From assembly GCA_030434245.1 (NCBI GenBank), contig JAUISX010000001.1:248001-312000 (forward strand): 64,000 nt of DNA. The letters run 5' to 3'. This DNA is from Porphyromonadaceae bacterium W3.11. GTDB lineage: Bacteria; Bacteroidota; Bacteroidia; Bacteroidales; Porphyromonadaceae. The position numbers and the translations under genes are program-made. Shown one piece after another: positions 1-9,261 of this stretch. The notes beneath the pieces were generated by a model that saw only the letters and a list, made by a program, of their open reading frames with translations, was not told the origin of the DNA and did no database searches. How positions within the stretch are numbered: position 1 is the first letter of the stretch; every line of letters begins with the position of its first letter.

Positions 1-2070
1 TCGTGCTATAGAGGTAGAGTAAGCAGCACGAAGCACGAGTGGCTTCATGGGCTGGTAGCGGAAGGTAAGATTAGGAAAGAAATTAGTGTAATTGTACGTA
101 TCCTCCTGGTCAGGACCTTTCTCGTCATCTATCAGAGTATGTCCAAGATATTTGACTGTAGTATGTTCCATCCGTAAGCCCGCAATAATGAGCAGGTCTT
201 CATTGATATTTTGATCCCAACGCAGATAGGCGGCATAGATATTTTCAGTTGCTTCATAGTTCTTAGTCCAGTACTCTTCGAGAACGTCCTCACGCTCATA
301 TTTTGAGCTATTATTAAGATCCATCCCACCAAGATACTTATTACTGACAAAGGCTCCTGGTGTGTAGCCCTTGCTATTAAGGAACTTCGTATCATCCCAG
401 TTGACCTGCTTGAGATTAGCAAACTTAAGGTCTCCCTCAATCGGCTCATACTCATTGTAGCTATTGTTCCTATCTTTATTCTTGATACTCAACTTTGCTC
501 CTAATCTTAAACGCCCTTTCTGTTGGTCAATGATGCTAAGTGGTACCCTAAAGTTAGCAGCTGCACCATACTGATTTTCGTACGTCATCTGCTCCTCCTC
601 AGATATAGTCTTAGACTTGAAGTCATCTAAATTAGCACTGATATCAATGAGCTTAGGGTAAACCCCATCAGAGAGATCCTGCCCTGCTATCACATCTTTG
701 GCACGCATCACGAAGTAGCGTTCATTAGGTCGATGTTCAGAAGCACGTGAGTAGGAACCTTTCCAGTCAAGCTCAACGTTACTACCAAGTAAGTGCTCTC
801 CCCCAAGTGTGATATCATATATTCTTTGGTCTTCAAGACGTCGATTTTTATTGCGGTTACTGTCGATACCGCCCTTGGTCTCGCGATCTATACGCCCCTC
901 GAAAAGTCCTCCACCTATAGGCTTCATCTTATTCATACGAAAGCGATAGCGATTCTCTCGATCATCACGCCAAGTCGCTAGTGTCTTAAGGTAGAGTGTC
1001 TGATTCTTATTGAACTGGTAATCAAAGTTAAGAGAAGCACTACGGCGAATACGCTGCACGTCATACTTACGAATCTGGAAGTCCTCCATGTACACTTCGC
1101 CATCTTTTTCGACCCATGCTGCTTCGATATTGTCGGAGCCATAGTCTCTATTATGATAGGAGAGGGAAAAGACCATCCCAAGCTGGTCATTAACGAAGCG
1201 ATTCCCATAGGTAAAGTCCATCTTCCCAGTACCTGTATTACGAATAGGATTGTATCCTCCAGAGATAGAGCCTGAGATCCGTTGATGACGTGGGGCTACT
1301 TTAGTCACTAGATTGACAGACCCACCTATCGCATCGGCCTCCATGTCAGGTAGAAGTGTTTTGTTCACTTCGATCATGGAGATCAAGTCACATGGGATGA
1401 GGTCCATCTGGACGTTTCGATTATCGCCCTCAGCACTAGGGATACGGCCGCCATTAAGTGTCACAGAGTTCAGGTTCGATGCGAGACCACGAAGTACTAT
1501 ATTACGTGCTTCGCCTTGATCATTTTGCATGGTGATCCCTGGAATACGCTTAAGAGCATCACCGACATTGGAATCAGGAAATCGACCAATGTGATCGGCA
1601 GATACCATATTAGTGATATTGGTATTGCTACGCTCAGTATTAAGTGCACGAGCCTGACCTTTGGCCAGCTCACCGATGACGACTACTTCACCAGTAGTAA
1701 ATACTTTGTCCTTAAGCATAACGTGTATATCCGTTGCTTTGCCTCTCTCCACAGTGACGCTCTTGGTGAAGGTCTCGAAGCCGATATAGTCAACCGTCAG
1801 TGTATAGGTGCCTACTGGCACGGCGAGGAAGACAAATTGTCCATTTAGATCTGCTACAGTATAGCGATTTTCTCTATCCAGTCTGAGTACAGCACCAGGC
1901 AGTACGCCACCAGACTGGTCTACAACCACACCCGATATGTTGCCCGTGGGCACATTGGTTTCATTGTCTTTTGTCAGGTTCTTGTCACCCTCAGCGAAGG
2001 CAGTCATTGGAAGGGCTAATAATGCAGTTAGTGCAAATAGGATAGCCACTAGTTTTCTCTTCGTAATCAT
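1..2070 (-). CDS. TonB-dependent receptor, C-terminal end outside window
   Basis: Outer-membrane transporter that imports a bulky ligand using energy passed on by TonB. The frame is open from the ATG at 2070 to the window edge (690 codons), so the last barrel strands are missing. Residues 1-26 form a signal peptide ending near TAFAEG. About 40-120 form a carboxypeptidase-D-like fold (start GNISGVVVDQSGG), common on Bacteroidota receptors. About 135-250 form the plug, with FPDSNVGDALKRIPG and GGSVNLVTK, followed by barrel strands. No SusD partner is adjacent, so a glycan system of the SusCD kind is unlikely. A minus-strand TACTTTTG box lies 150 bp upstream. The ligand cannot be told from the sequence. 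Confidence 0.93.
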   Translation of the reverse strand, partial: MITKRKLVAILFALTALLALPMTAFAEGDKNLTKDNETNVPTGNISGVVVDQSGGVLPGAVLRLDRENRYTVADLNGQFVFLAVPVGTYTLTVDYIGFETFTKSVTVERGKATDIHVMLKDKVFTTGEVVVIGELAKGQARALNTERSNTNITNMVSADHIGRFPDSNVGDALKRIPGITMQNDQGEARNIVLRGLASNLNSVTLNGGRIPSAEGDNRNVQMDLIPCDLISMIEVNKTLLPDMEADAIGGSVNLVTKVAPRHQRISGSISGGYNPIRNTGTGKMDFTYGNRFVNDQLGMVFSLSYHNRDYGSDNIEAAWVEKDGEVYMEDFQIRKYDVQRIRRSASLNFDYQFNKNQTLYLKTLATWRDDRENRYRFRMNKMKPIGGGLFEGRIDRETKGGIDSNRNKNRRLEDQRIYDITLGGEHLLGSNVELDWKGSYSRASEHRPNERYFVMRAKDVIAGQDLSDGVYPKLIDISANLDDFKSKTISEEEQMTYENQYGAAANFRVPLSIIDQQKGRLRLGAKLSIKNKDRNNSYNEYEPIEGDLKFANLKQVNWDDTKFLNSKGYTPGAFVSNKYLGGMDLNNSSKYEREDVLEEYWTKNYEATENIYAAYLRWDQNINEDLLIIAGLRMEHTTVKYLGHTLIDDEKGPDQEDTYNYTNFFPNLTFRYQPMKPLVLRAAYSTSIAR

Positions 2071-2220
2071 GTAATCCTAAGAATCTTTAATCTTTTATAA
2101 AAAAGCCATGTTTTGCTCGTGCAATTATAGCCCCCTATTGTTAAGACTGCATGAAGTCAATATCACAATCTTAAGACATCTCAGGTGTACAGTATAATCT
2201 CTTATATAAAAGTAGATAAA

Positions 2221-2228
2221 CAAAAGTA
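2221..2228 (-). promoter_or_regulatory. Candidate -7 box for the TonB receptor
   Basis: Reads TACTTTTG on the minus strand, matching the Bacteroidota TAnnTTTG consensus. It implies a leader of about 145 nt before the ATG at 2070. No clear -33 element is seen. Confidence 0.4.
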
Positions 2229-2375
2229 TCCGTATCTGATAAAGTACGTTTTGGCAATTATACACTTTTTAGAATACAAACTCTTAGCAATGTTGCTTAC
2301 GAATCTGGAACAATAATATTTAGTGTGAAAAATGCTCAGCAAATGCAAACTCATACTAAGCAAACAATAAAAAAC

Positions 2376-2410
2376 GGAGCAAGACATGAATATATTTCAT
2401 GCCTTGCTCC
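2376..2410 (-). terminator. Hairpin terminator after alkaline phosphatase
   Basis: A near-perfect stem, GGAGCAAGGCATGAA on the minus strand with its complement, is followed on that strand by a T-rich run (plus 2366-2375). It lies 30 bp past the phosphatase stop codon. Confidence 0.8.
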
Positions 2411-2440
2411 ATTCTTATCCCACTAAATATGAAACTGAAT

Positions 2441-4156
2441 TTATTTTAGTAACTCTAAAACAGAGTTAGAGATATACATTTGCTCAGTTTTTGGAGAATA
2501 AACAGTAGAAATAGGCAATAACTGTTCCTTACCATCCAGCTCCACTATGGTCGTGAATGGCTTAATGACGAGTGTATGCTTATTGTGCTTTACAGTCAGC
2601 ACCATATCTACAGAATCCTTACCCTTCATCTCATATTTCATCCCCTTGAATAGTTCGCTATGAGGAGCAAAGTACTCCTTTGTTAGGTCCAACATACTTG
2701 ATTCCAAGCCTAATAACTGACGCATATATTCATGCAACTCTAGATTAGTATTAAAGCCCATCAATCGCTGCTCCTGAGTAGGTGCGTAGGTTGCCAGAAA
2801 GACCTCTTCTCCTGTATGCCCTCCGGTAGTAAATTCTAGTCCCATCTGCTTACGATAAAGGCTAGCTATATAGCTGGATAAAGAGGAGAAGTCGCCTTTG
2901 TTCCTACTAGCTTCTTCGGTAGAAATACCGAGCTCTCTAAGTTTATCTACGACGACTTGGCGATCTTCACCTTTCTTTCCCTTTAGGTCACTGAGGATAC
3001 GGATAACATCAGCCTCTTGATCTGTCAATGAGAAGCCTGCATTTTTCTCAAATTCTGAGGCAATATCATCAGCATCTAAAGACTGAATAAACCTCTCCAT
3101 CCCTACTGAGGTTAATTTAATGTCAGTTAGAGGACCAAAAACTTCAGTGAGAGAAGCACCAGCATAGTTTTTTAGTCTTCGAGTACCGATACTAAGACCA
3201 CTATTTCCATGATCGCTCGTCACAATGACGACGGTATTACCATCTTTTTTGGCAAAATCAAGAGCGACCCCAATGGCACGGTCAAATGCTAAAAAGTCAG
3301 TAGCCATAGCTACCGGGTCATTAGCATGGGCTGCCCAATCGACCTTTGATCCCTCCACCATAAGCATAAAGCCTTCATCAGATCCATCTAATGCTTTAAT
3401 GGCAGCAGCTGTCATCTCGTCAATCCTTGGATCTGTACCATCTTTGGCATCAAGATCATAGGCGACATCCATTGGACCGAAAAGACTCCAAACCTTCTTA
3501 CCATTATAATTGGTAAGAGAGGACAGATCATTCTTAAAGACATCATAACCATTCTTCTTTAAGTATTCCACTTGACTATGGTCTAATAACATAGCACCAC
3601 CACCGAAAACGACGTCGATATTATTATGAACCATTTGTGGGACGATCCACTTGTAATTACTTCTCTTGTAGCTAGAAGCGACACAATCAGCAGGTGTAGC
3701 ATGTGAGAACTCAGAAGTCATCACCAAGCCAATCTTACGACCTTGTAAAATACTAGTAGCCTGCATAAGAGTCATCAATGGGCGATACTCCATCGATGGA
3801 TCCAATGGCACTAAGTCGTTCTCGCCATCGCTAAATGGGTATGTCGCCACAAATCCTTGAATACTGGGGACACCAGTCATATAGGTACTGGTGGTCGGAG
3901 CTGAATCCCCAATAGGGGCATTAGAGCAGTAGGTCAAGATCGTACCACTCAGATATGGATCTACAAAAAGTTTTTGCTGAGATGGATCTTTCAGCCTTTG
4001 ATACCAACGAGCTAAAGAAACGGTACTTAAGGATGTCCCATCAGAGATCATCAGGATAACATTTTTAGCTGGGGCTACACTCTGTGCCATTAGCAAGAAG
4101 GGCATCATAGCCACCAATGCCGATAAGAGCAATTTGGTTGTAAACTTTGATTTCAT
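2441..4156 (-). CDS. Alkaline phosphatase, secreted
   Basis: Hydrolyses phosphate monoesters in the periplasm with two zinc ions and one magnesium ion. The 571-residue chain has a signal peptide (1-24, cleaved after LLMAQ), a first metal ligand in ISDG (D39) and the nucleophile motif GDSAPTTS (D84-S85). Further ligands lie in KVDWAAHAND, VTSDHGNSG and TGGHTGEEV. The region of about 370-430 is a helical insertion, and the last 90 residues form a small beta domain seen in Bacteroidales members. It is the second gene of an operon, 31 bp behind the M24 peptidase, and ends at a strong hairpin. The pairing with a peptidase suggests nutrient scavenging, but that is inference. Confidence 0.93.
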   Translation of the reverse strand: MKSKFTTKLLLSALVAMMPFLLMAQSVAPAKNVILMISDGTSLSTVSLARWYQRLKDPSQQKLFVDPYLSGTILTYCSNAPIGDSAPTTSTYMTGVPSIQGFVATYPFSDGENDLVPLDPSMEYRPLMTLMQATSILQGRKIGLVMTSEFSHATPADCVASSYKRSNYKWIVPQMVHNNIDVVFGGGAMLLDHSQVEYLKKNGYDVFKNDLSSLTNYNGKKVWSLFGPMDVAYDLDAKDGTDPRIDEMTAAAIKALDGSDEGFMLMVEGSKVDWAAHANDPVAMATDFLAFDRAIGVALDFAKKDGNTVVIVTSDHGNSGLSIGTRRLKNYAGASLTEVFGPLTDIKLTSVGMERFIQSLDADDIASEFEKNAGFSLTDQEADVIRILSDLKGKKGEDRQVVVDKLRELGISTEEASRNKGDFSSLSSYIASLYRKQMGLEFTTGGHTGEEVFLATYAPTQEQRLMGFNTNLELHEYMRQLLGLESSMLDLTKEYFAPHSELFKGMKYEMKGKDSVDMVLTVKHNKHTLVIKPFTTIVELDGKEQLLPISTVYSPKTEQMYISNSVLELLK

Positions 4157-4187
4157 GATTATATCTATATTTAATTACAATGATTTC

Positions 4188-5405
4188 TTATTCCTGAGAC
4201 TTATTAATGGTACTCTGGTCGTCCAATGGTATCAAATCCATTGCCAACGGAGTAATATTCTCAGGCCCCTCTTTAGTGATGATATAGGTATTCTCTAGTC
4301 CTACAGCCCCTACCCTTTCAAATACAAACTTAGGCTCTAGGGCAATCACCATTCCTTCCTCAAACGTTCCTTTCCAACGTGGCGTAAGTACGGGGACTTC
4401 GTTTATTTCAATGCCTACTCCATGTCCTACAAACTTTGCTTGGAACTCAGTACCCATAAAATTGGCTTCATAACCCTCCTCTACTGCACGCTGATAACAA
4501 TGGTTATAGACCTCCGCGATCTCTGCTCCAGGCTGAGCATATTCCATAAACCACTCATGTAACTCAATAGACAATTGATGTGCCTTAATCACATTTTCAG
4601 GTAGCTCCCCTAGGAAATAAGTACGAGTGATATCAGTCTGGTACACTCCAAAGTTACCCGACATATCTACCATGACCGTAGTTCCAGGGATGATCTCCAC
4701 ATCCGCAGCACCCATAGGCATGGCAGGGTCGCCAGATCCACCCATCGTAAAGTCATAAGGTGCAGGATTGACCGCATTAGTGCCAGCTAATACGTTACCC
4801 ATAAAGATCTCCATTCTAGGACCAAAGGCTCTAAATAAACCAATAGAACCTCTGCGTCTCATTTGGTACTCCAATTCATGCTGCAGCTCTGAATCAGTCA
4901 TTCCTTCCCTATAAAGTTCTGGCACCAGTCGATAAATCTCCATATGAGTAAGTGCGAGACGACGTATCTCCGTTAGCTCTGACGCCGTCTTTATGCTACG
5001 GACTTCACGCATCAGTGTAGAAGCATCTACCGAACTAACCACACCCGCATCCGATAATTTCCTCAATCGTTCGTATTCAGTCATCGGAAGATGTCCCAAT
5101 TCAAGTGCAGTCCGGTCAGTAATTGACAGGCCCAGTCCATCAATAATGTCAGGGATTAGCTCAGGCTTTCTGACCATGAAAATATGATCCTCTGGAAAGC
5201 CAATAAGTGCATTGGTAGGGCGTTCTAAGAAAAAAAGAGGTAAGGCTTGGCTTTGGTCCACCAACGTATAACCTTGAATGACACTACCAGTCAAATACAA
5301 CTGTGAGGGGACACTTCGAAGGATAACATTTTGCACATCCGCTTCACGCATCGCCACTCTAATTTTTTGTACTCTCTCCTCTATTTCTTGTATATTAATA
5401 TTCAT
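4188..5405 (-). CDS. M24 family metallopeptidase (Xaa-Pro aminopeptidase/dipeptidase type)
   Basis: A cytoplasmic 'pita-bread' peptidase of 405 residues. All five metal ligands are present: D247 (VDMSGN), D258 (TDITRTY), H328 (GHGVGIE), E357 (ALEPKF) and E371 (GLENTYI). Residues 1-135 form the creatinase-type N-terminal domain, and no signal peptide is seen. It probably releases N-terminal residues next to proline or splits Xaa-Pro dipeptides, fitting an amino-acid-fermenting host; the exact substrate is inferred. It is the first gene of a two-gene operon with the alkaline phosphatase, with a minus-strand TATATTTG box at 5442-5449. Confidence 0.9.
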   Translation of the reverse strand: MNINIQEIEERVQKIRVAMREADVQNVILRSVPSQLYLTGSVIQGYTLVDQSQALPLFFLERPTNALIGFPEDHIFMVRKPELIPDIIDGLGLSITDRTALELGHLPMTEYERLRKLSDAGVVSSVDASTLMREVRSIKTASELTEIRRLALTHMEIYRLVPELYREGMTDSELQHELEYQMRRRGSIGLFRAFGPRMEIFMGNVLAGTNAVNPAPYDFTMGGSGDPAMPMGAADVEIIPGTTVMVDMSGNFGVYQTDITRTYFLGELPENVIKAHQLSIELHEWFMEYAQPGAEIAEVYNHCYQRAVEEGYEANFMGTEFQAKFVGHGVGIEINEVPVLTPRWKGTFEEGMVIALEPKFVFERVGAVGLENTYIITKEGPENITPLAMDLIPLDDQSTINKSQE

Positions 5406-5917
5406 TTCTCTATATATTTTTATGTCTATGTTTTATCAATACAAATATACCACTTTTAGAATTAGCTATAATCACGTCTAAAGTTTCAATCTGGATAAGA
5501 TTCTCTGAACATATACAATTTCATTACGAACAATAAATATATCCTACTCATTATTTAACTTAAAGCACAATAGAGCTCTATCTTCAATAGGGCATTAGAT
5601 CCGTGTTTTTTTAGTTGCATCTTTCGTTGTCCCCCATTACAGACACATTAAACTCTCATATCATGACCTGTTTTCTATTTCTTACGTCGAACTCACGTTA
5701 TCCTAAAGGCATAATCAGGCCCTAATGAGAGGAAAAAGAAAGCGTAATAATGTGAGGGTATGTTATGAGTACCGAAAGAGACGCAAAAAAATGCAAACAC
5801 GGATCATGCTCTATCTCTTACCTAACAGTTAAAATTTCATAGCTAATAATTGCATATTTCCATAATAATATCTAAATTTACAAATAAAAATTTTCAACAT
5901 TTTAAATCTTTTAAATT
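5406..5917. other. 512-bp intergenic region with an imperfect inverted repeat
   Basis: The peptidase promoter lies at the left (TATATTTG, minus strand, 5442-5449). The stretches 5598-5626 and 5773-5805 are imperfect inverted copies sharing GATCCGTGTTT and TCTTTCG, bracketing about 150 bp. No convincing gene is seen. Confidence 0.5.
5442..5449 (-). promoter_or_regulatory. Candidate -7 box for the peptidase-phosphatase operon
   Basis: Reads TATATTTG on the minus strand, 37 bp before the peptidase ATG. Confidence 0.5.
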
Positions 5918-6674
5918 ATGAACACAAAAAAAAATTACTTGCTTTTTTTAACATCCATGCTGCTTTCTATTAGCTGTAGTGGAAATCACTCAAATGTTCA
6001 TGAACGAACCTCGGGATCTAATATAGAGAGTATGACAACATAAAAAAGCCGAACTCTATATAGACAATATTCTGTTAAGAAACAACGAGTCTTCCATTAC
6101 ATCTGACTTGTTAGATGCACATTTACAGGAACTAAAGGGAATTGAGATTAAGACCGACGAAGAACCGATTGTTCGTAGCACACCTTTGTATTCGTTATCT
6201 GACCTCTACGAATTAGCAGAAAAAGATGTGGACAAATTCTTAGATGCAGTTGCTATTTCTAAAGACATAATGTTCAAAGAAAAGCACAAGTTCTTGTTAT
6301 CAAAAAACGAGCTTACTTTAAATGGATATAATACTTTTTTTGACGAGATACTTATATCAGTCAAAAAAAACAAACTTTCTTCATTTGAGGCTGACATTTT
6401 AATTTCAGCCAGTAAGCCAATAGTAACCATACAAAACACACAAAATTCCTATCTAAAAAACTAGGATCGTTGACAAGCTGAATGCAAAAACAACAACAAA
6501 GATGTAATAAAAAAATACCTTAAAGATGTTCTTATATCTGGTGGTATAAGATTTATTCCAGGAGTTGGGCCAGTATCAGGTGCTATTGGTGTTGAAAAGG
6601 CTGTTATTGATATGGTTGAATGCCATTATGACGCAAACGAAGACTATAGCGATTGTCGCAATCAAGTAGAGTAA
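5918..6674 (+). pseudogene. Broken lipoprotein gene (frameshift plus two stops)
   Basis: The ATG at 5918 starts a lipoprotein signal peptide (MLLSISCSG, lipobox Cys at residue 20) that stops after 41 codons at 6041. The frame continues one base away, through a run of six A at 6042-6047, into about 140 codons ending at TAG 6462. After a second stop (TGA 6468) the same frame runs on for 68 codons to TAA 6672. The last part (from KDVLISGGI) is hydrophobic, glycine-rich and ends with two cysteines. Read together they fit one lipoprotein of about 250 residues broken by a one-base insertion and two nonsense changes. The middle part might still be translated from TTG 6108. The family is not recognised. 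Confidence 0.6.
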
Positions 6675-6680
6675 ATAACT

Positions 6681-6971
6681 ATGAAAATTAAATATTTCTC
6701 AAAAACAAGAAAAGAATACAGAAGCAGCAACATACCGCTGGAGGCATGGATAATAACCGCCATATTCTTGATAACCTTAATTTTATCCCTTCTGCATACC
6801 TTTGTAATTAATAGTCCTATTCTATCTCAAGCAATATACATTATAGCAGGAATACAAGCTTTATACTGTACGATACGATTTATAATGGAGTTATTCAAAG
6901 GGAACATTGACTACGCATACCTAATCATGCTTATAGCAGGAGTATCAATCTTTTACGACTACTTTTTCTAA
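6681..6971 (+). CDS. Small membrane protein, three predicted helices
   Basis: A 96-residue protein, basic at the N-terminus (MKIKYFSKTRKEYR), with hydrophobic segments at about 24-45, 50-70 and 78-94. It starts 6 bp after the end of the broken lipoprotein gene, so the two were probably one operon. No known family is recognised. The layout, lipoprotein followed by a small membrane protein, is repeated in mirror image at 7394-8102. Confidence 0.6.
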   Translation: MKIKYFSKTRKEYRSSNIPLEAWIITAIFLITLILSLLHTFVINSPILSQAIYIIAGIQALYCTIRFIMELFKGNIDYAYLIMLIAGVSIFYDYFF

Positions 6972-7393
6972 AGTAAAAAGGACAGGGGATAATGCATTAG
7001 AAATGCGATCATTTACGGAATAATCCGAATTGTTATGTGTGGATAATAAATTATATCCATCGATGTATTGATGTAAAAAAGCCCCCAAAAAAAACGCCGA
7101 AATAAGTATTTATAATGCGTTAGCCATAGTCATGATAAGAACATTTCCAGAGCTTCATCTCCAATCATGACTCTTACAATGGAAACAAAGGTCAAACCCT
7201 CCGCTTCTAAATGCACCTCTCTTTTCGGAATTAAGACACCGTTATGATAAAGATGATTATCAGACACCAATAACCCTAATTCTACGAATAAAAGCCTTTG
7301 TGCACGTGAAATTGGGCTAAGTCGCCCTACCGTTCATAAGTGGTGAAACAAATAATCTCTTCCAGATTTCAATATAGAAGAGATTATTTATCT
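6972..7393. other. 422-bp intergenic region between convergent genes
   Basis: Apart from the hairpin at 7350-7389 nothing is recognised. All frames are broken by stops and the base composition is AT-rich. Confidence 0.5.
7350..7389 (-). terminator. Hairpin terminator after the 7394 gene
   Basis: A perfect 13-bp stem (AAATAATCTCTTC, 7350-7362, with its complement at 7377-7389) around a 14-nt loop, just past the minus-strand stop codon at 7394. Confidence 0.6.
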
Positions 7394-7654
7394 TTAAGTC
7401 AGTGTTCTAATTATCATTACTGCAAATGGGATTTGTGAAACTGCGGATATTACCAATGCTCTTGACACTATATCGTTAGTAATAAAAAAAGAAATTACTA
7501 GTATTAATACTGTGTATATTGATACCATAGCAATTCCAATCTTTTTAACTGCAATCAGTTTTTCTTTTTTTCTAAATCCCATAAGACTTTGTCTAAATAC
7601 AAAAAGAAAAATCGCAGAAGTAACCAATGCTATGAGAAAAACGGATATGAACAT
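7394..7654 (-). CDS. Small membrane protein, three predicted helices
   Basis: An 86-residue protein with hydrophobic segments at about 2-18, 41-58 and 62-83 and a basic loop (RKKEKLIAVKK) between. It starts 4 bp after the stop of the lipoprotein gene 7659-8102, so the two form a tight operon ending at the hairpin 7350-7389. The family is not recognised. It mirrors the 6681 gene in size, membrane layout and position behind a lipoprotein. Confidence 0.6.
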   Translation of the reverse strand: MFISVFLIALVTSAIFLFVFRQSLMGFRKKEKLIAVKKIGIAMVSIYTVLILVISFFITNDIVSRALVISAVSQIPFAVMIIRTLT

Positions 7655-7658
7655 ATTC

Positions 7659-8102
7659 TTAGTTTAACAAGTTACAGTACTTATTGCCGCACTTACGGTT
7701 GCCAACGATTACTGACATTCCTCTTATTACTACAGCTGAAGTTGTATCTAATGCCATCGCTATACCTGCCCCCTCTGTTCCCCAAAGAGTCTTGATTCCG
7801 CCAGAAAACATATTGCAAACAAAAGTATCCAAACTCCAAGCTCTTAGATTTGAACTTCCCATTTCAAGCCTTTTTAAACATGAAAGAGTTAAGTGCTTGG
7901 CTACTACAATAGATTCTATTTCAGACCGTTCTTCCATTGGGAGGACTTCTATCTTTTTCATAAGAAATTTCAACTCTTTTTGACTGTAGATAGAAGTTTG
8001 GTCATTATGTTCAAGAACAACCTCTTCAGCTTTGTTTTGACTGCTACAAGAAGATGTTAATAATACAGAGAACGCGGCTAACACCAAGATTAAGTTTTTC
8101 AT
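7659..8102 (-). CDS. Lipoprotein of unknown function with hydrophobic C-terminus
   Basis: A 147-residue chain with a lipoprotein signal (LLTSSCSSQ, lipobox Cys19), a charged helical middle part, and a C-terminal 50 residues that are glycine-rich and hydrophobic (SGGIKTLWG..GAGIAMA) and end with cysteines in KCGNKYC. The same order, SGGI(K/R), glycine-rich stretch and cysteine pair, occurs at the end of the broken gene 5918-6674, so the two may be distant paralogues. A minus-strand TATATTTG box (8143-8150) with TTG 18 bp upstream marks the promoter. No function can be assigned. Confidence 0.65.
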   Translation of the reverse strand: MKNLILVLAAFSVLLTSSCSSQNKAEEVVLEHNDQTSIYSQKELKFLMKKIEVLPMEERSEIESIVVAKHLTLSCLKRLEMGSSNLRAWSLDTFVCNMFSGGIKTLWGTEGAGIAMALDTTSAVVIRGMSVIVGNRKCGNKYCNLLN

Positions 8103-8142
8103 GATTATGTTGTTTAAATCAACCCTCTCGTTAGAAACGATT

Positions 8143-8150
8143 CAAATATA
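8143..8150 (-). promoter_or_regulatory. Candidate promoter of the lipoprotein operon
   Basis: TATATTTG on the minus strand, with TTG (plus 8169-8171) 18 bp upstream, a near-consensus Bacteroidota promoter 41 bp before the ATG. Confidence 0.6.
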
Positions 8151-8300
8151 CAAAAGAGATATTTAATACAAGAATAATTACATAATTTAACGCGAGTTCA
8201 ATGTAAGAAATCAAGGGGAATAGAGTAATAAAAGCAGTGAGTTATATGTATATTAGTAATTGATTAACAGATAATTACAAATAAATAAAACACCACTTTT

Positions 8301-9079
8301 ATGATGAAAAATATACTAGAATTATTTTGTGTTATCGATGATTTCTCTATTCAGTTTGATCGTGTTGTTGTTGAGAATGCTATAGAACAAGGAGGATAGG
8401 ATAGAAGAGAAGAGAAGAAAAAGAAAATCACGTCTTTCTGACAGTGAGGTCATGACAATACTCATACTTTTTCACATGTCAAGATATAGAGACCTCAAGT
8501 CCTTCTACCTCAAATATGTTCAGGTTCATCTTAAAAGTGAATTTCCTCAAATAGTCTCCTATAATCGTTTTGTTAAACTTCAAACTAATGTGGGGCTAAA
8601 GCTTGTTATATTCCTCAATATGTGCTACTTAGTAAAGTGTACAGGTGTTTCTATTATTGACTCTACCTCTCTAAGATCTTGTCATATCAAACGGGAAAGA
8701 AATCATAAGAATATGAAAGGTTGCGCACAGAAAGGTCGCTCCACAGTTAGTGAGGTTTGTGGGTTGATTCTATAGGTTTAAACTACATCTTGTCATTAAT
8801 GACAAAGAAGAGATTATTACCTATCAGATTACCCCCGGTAATATAGACAACAGAGAACTATTAAAAGACAACTCCGTCTTCAATAAACTCTTTGGTAAGC
8901 TCATAACGGATAGAGGATATATCTCAAAAAGTCTGTTTAATAAGCTTTTTATTGATAATATTCACTTGATTACAAAGCTTATGAAGAATATGAAGAATGC
9001 TCTAATGCATATTCATGATAAAAATGCTCTATGTCACAAAAGGGAGAAGAATCTACTCTATACTATTAGTGCCTGGTAA
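8301..9079 (+). pseudogene. IS982-family transposase remnant
   Basis: Three frames together read as an IS982 DDE transposase: MKNILELFCVIDDF (8301 on), then RKSRLSDSEVMTILILFH to IIDSTSLRSC (8420-8775), then FKLHLVINDKEEIITYQ and LITDRGYISKSL (8779-9079). The first two catalytic acids are visible in IDSTS and TDRGY. The first frame stops at TAG 8398 and the second at TAG 8773. The C-terminal part with the last catalytic Glu is missing, since the frame ends right after the KNMKNALM segment. The copy is therefore inactive. No clear terminal repeats were found, so the element edges are unknown. Confidence 0.85.
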
Positions 9080-9190
9080 GAATCTCAATGAACCTCATAA
9101 TAAATAGGGCTATAGTCTATTATACAATAATTAGAAAGAAGAGTATCTATCATAAAACTGTTTTAATTATCAATGAATTAAGGATGTTTA

Positions 9191-9221
9191 TTGTACCCAA
9201 TAATTTTTTTTACTACTTTTG
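9191..9221 (+). promoter_or_regulatory. Promoter of the 9262 outer-membrane gene
   Basis: TTG at 9191-9193, 20 bp, then TACTTTTG at 9214-9221, a full match to the Bacteroidota -33/-7 layout, with a leader of about 35 nt. Confidence 0.65.
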
Positions 9222-9261
9222 CTGAATGAAAAAAAATTATTGAACTATAAAATAGACACTA

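Larger units (their letters stand above)
2071..2440. other. Intergenic region between receptor and phosphatase
   Basis: AT-rich. It holds the promoter side of the receptor gene (minus-strand TACTTTTG at 2221-2228) and the terminator of the phosphatase operon (2376-2410). Short open frames here have no supporting signal. Confidence 0.6.

Noticed and set aside
8103-9261. Complete insertion sequence with terminal repeats
   Set aside because: The IS982 transposase is shifted and cut short, and no matching ends or target duplication were found.
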